DNA of 64,000 bases from Flagellimonas beolgyonensis. Lineage in GTDB: Bacteria; Bacteroidota; Bacteroidia; Flavobacteriales; Flavobacteriaceae. Positions within the stretch are counted from its first letter, which is position 1. Every line of letters starts with the position of its first letter. The notes below the pieces were generated by a model, which had not been told where the DNA came from, did no database searches, and was given only the letters and a program-made list of their open reading frames with translations. The position numbers and the translations under genes are program-made. The stretch covers positions 372,001 through 436,000 of the forward strand of contig NZ_RZMY01000006.1 in the NCBI RefSeq assembly GCF_003992615.1, read 5' to 3'. Positions 62,989 to 64,000 of the stretch are shown one piece after another.

Positions 62989-63862
62989 ATGCTATTAAAA
63001 AATTCTGTGAAATTGTGGTTATTGAGTAACTAAAGAAATGTGAATTAAAATGGCTGACGAAAAATAATTATGACTGAACCATCCTTATGACTATAGGTCA
63101 TTGTAAATCAGAAACAAGCACTGAAATTTAAGAACCTGCACGCCTAATTGCACACCTATTATTTGGTTTTAAATGAAATCAAATAAGTGTACAAAAAACA
63201 AAAAACCCTTGTAAATAGAATTGCTGACCGATTTGCGACCAATAAGTAATTAATCTTTGAGCAAAAAGCTTTATCTGAAGTCTAAAACCAATTATTTGAA
63301 AGCAAAAAGGCAAGGATACGACTTTCGTTGATCAGAACCTTTTTGCGTCTTGAATACATTGCAACATATAAAAATGATATGCCACTAAAAAAGGGAGTGG
63401 GACAGCAATGATACCAAAGGACTTTAATTTTGCATCTTCAAAGCCTTGGAAACTTTCTTAAATATTCGATCTCGAATTTTCAGATTTGGCAATATACCAA
63501 TCCTAACTCGGAGTTATTTTCCAAGTATCATCAAATTGCTGTTTGTCCGTTATGTTCCAATGCGCAATTGTGAGTATAAACAAGTTGGAATTTCTTGGGA
63601 CGTTGTGATTTCATCTGTCGTACAACCGAATAAAAGGAACTTAAAACCAACAACCACTATGAATAGGTTGCGTTTGGACCTTGTCTGTATAACAATGTCT
63701 TCACAACAACTAAAATTTAATGATAACTACCCTTTTAAGTTTACAGATCAGTGTCAATAGTTTTCATAAACCTAGGTTGGGTAGTTCGGTTGTGGGAAGA
63801 TTTAAATCATTTTTATGTCGTTGAAATTACAGCCCTCCACTTTTGAAAATCCCGGAACCCAT
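62989..63862 (+). other. AT-rich stretch with no supported gene
   Basis: About 870 bp without a convincing gene, hairpin terminator, repeat or RNA gene. A 104-codon frame at 63446-63760 has no plausible protein character and was not accepted. Confidence 0.5.
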
Positions 63863-64000
63863 TTAGATTATGGGGTTATAATTGATTTCATTTTGATTGC
63901 TGTTGAAATTGAGGACTTGGGGTATCCACAAGGAAATATTTGATTGCAGTTCTTGGGCAAGTCCAGTGATAGTGTAACCCTTTATGGACAGCTCTAAATG
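63863..64000 (-). CDS. Possible 3' end of a gene leaving the right edge
   Basis: The minus strand is open for 45 codons from the window edge to a stop at 63863-63865 and reads LSIKGYTITGLAQELQ, then a hydrophobic/aromatic SLWIPQVLNF. The wording is protein-like, but the stretch is too short to assign a family or prove coding. Confidence 0.22.
   Translation of the reverse strand, partial: HLELSIKGYTITGLAQELQSNISLWIPQVLNFNSNQNEINYNPII

Noticed and set aside
63446-63760. 104-codon frame on the plus strand near the right edge
   Set aside because: Composition is not protein-like, there is no domain or signal sequence, and the region is AT-rich with stops in the other frames.

Overview
The window looks like chromosomal DNA of a marine-type member of Bacteroidota, family Flavobacteriaceae. 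The signs are two SusC/SusD pairs, a third TonB-dependent receptor, many lipoproteins with a Cys lipobox, 7TM-AraC and Crp-type regulators, DUF547, DM13 and DUF2911 proteins, and promoter elements of the Bacteroidota TAnnTTTG type. No tRNA, rRNA, insertion sequence, phage gene or CRISPR array was seen.

Left part (1-12241): the 5' part of an exported aldose 1-epimerase runs off the left edge on the minus strand. A small HEPN-like gene follows, then a tight co-directional block: a very large pyruvate:ferredoxin oxidoreductase (1654 aa, with an extra C-terminal ferredoxin-like domain) and a complete Rnf complex in the order rnfC-D-G-E-A, a small membrane Cys-cluster protein resembling NqrM, a plant-type ferredoxin-NADP reductase, and rnfB. 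This reads as one electron-transfer unit linking pyruvate oxidation, reduced ferredoxin, NAD(P)H and an ion gradient.

12464-18679: a bile-acid-symporter-like transporter, then a BlaI/BlaR-type operon. A BlaI repressor sits behind two perfect tandem operator-like dyads. It is followed by a membrane M56 peptidase fused to a periplasmic M23 peptidase, a TonB-type outer membrane receptor and a polysaccharide deacetylase.

18779-26473: a small-molecule conversion or detoxification island: DJ-1/PfpI protein, nitronate monooxygenase, two SDRs (one lacking the catalytic Tyr), a membrane protein, tautomerase, Asp-nucleophile alpha/beta hydrolase, PhzF protein, a Crp/Fnr regulator and an NTF2-like protein. 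Three promoters in this island share exactly the same architecture: a Crp-type dyad, a degenerate second dyad 23 bp downstream, and a -7 element at fixed distance. This points to a local regulon of the embedded Crp-family regulator and is the most striking signal in the window.

26535-36830: serine hydrolase, OmpR/EnvZ-type two-component pair, a repeat protein, DUF547 protein, DM13 lipoprotein, beta-barrel-like protein, an ECF sigma factor with a membrane partner, an alpha/beta hydrolase and a GNAT acetyltransferase.

36874-44248 (all minus strand): TetR regulator with an exported alpha/beta hydrolase and a candidate TetR operator, another exported hydrolase, a cyclase-family metalloenzyme, two Crp-family regulators, a 7TM-AraC regulator and a YceI protein.

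44860-58896: two SusC/SusD uptake systems separated by a DUF2064 protein, followed by a sodium:solute symporter and an atypical metallophosphoesterase. A membrane-anchored GH113-like glycosidase lies on the opposite strand. The rest holds a DUF2911 protein, a small lipoprotein, and a PAS histidine kinase with a single-domain response regulator. The last 1 kb has no convincing complete gene.
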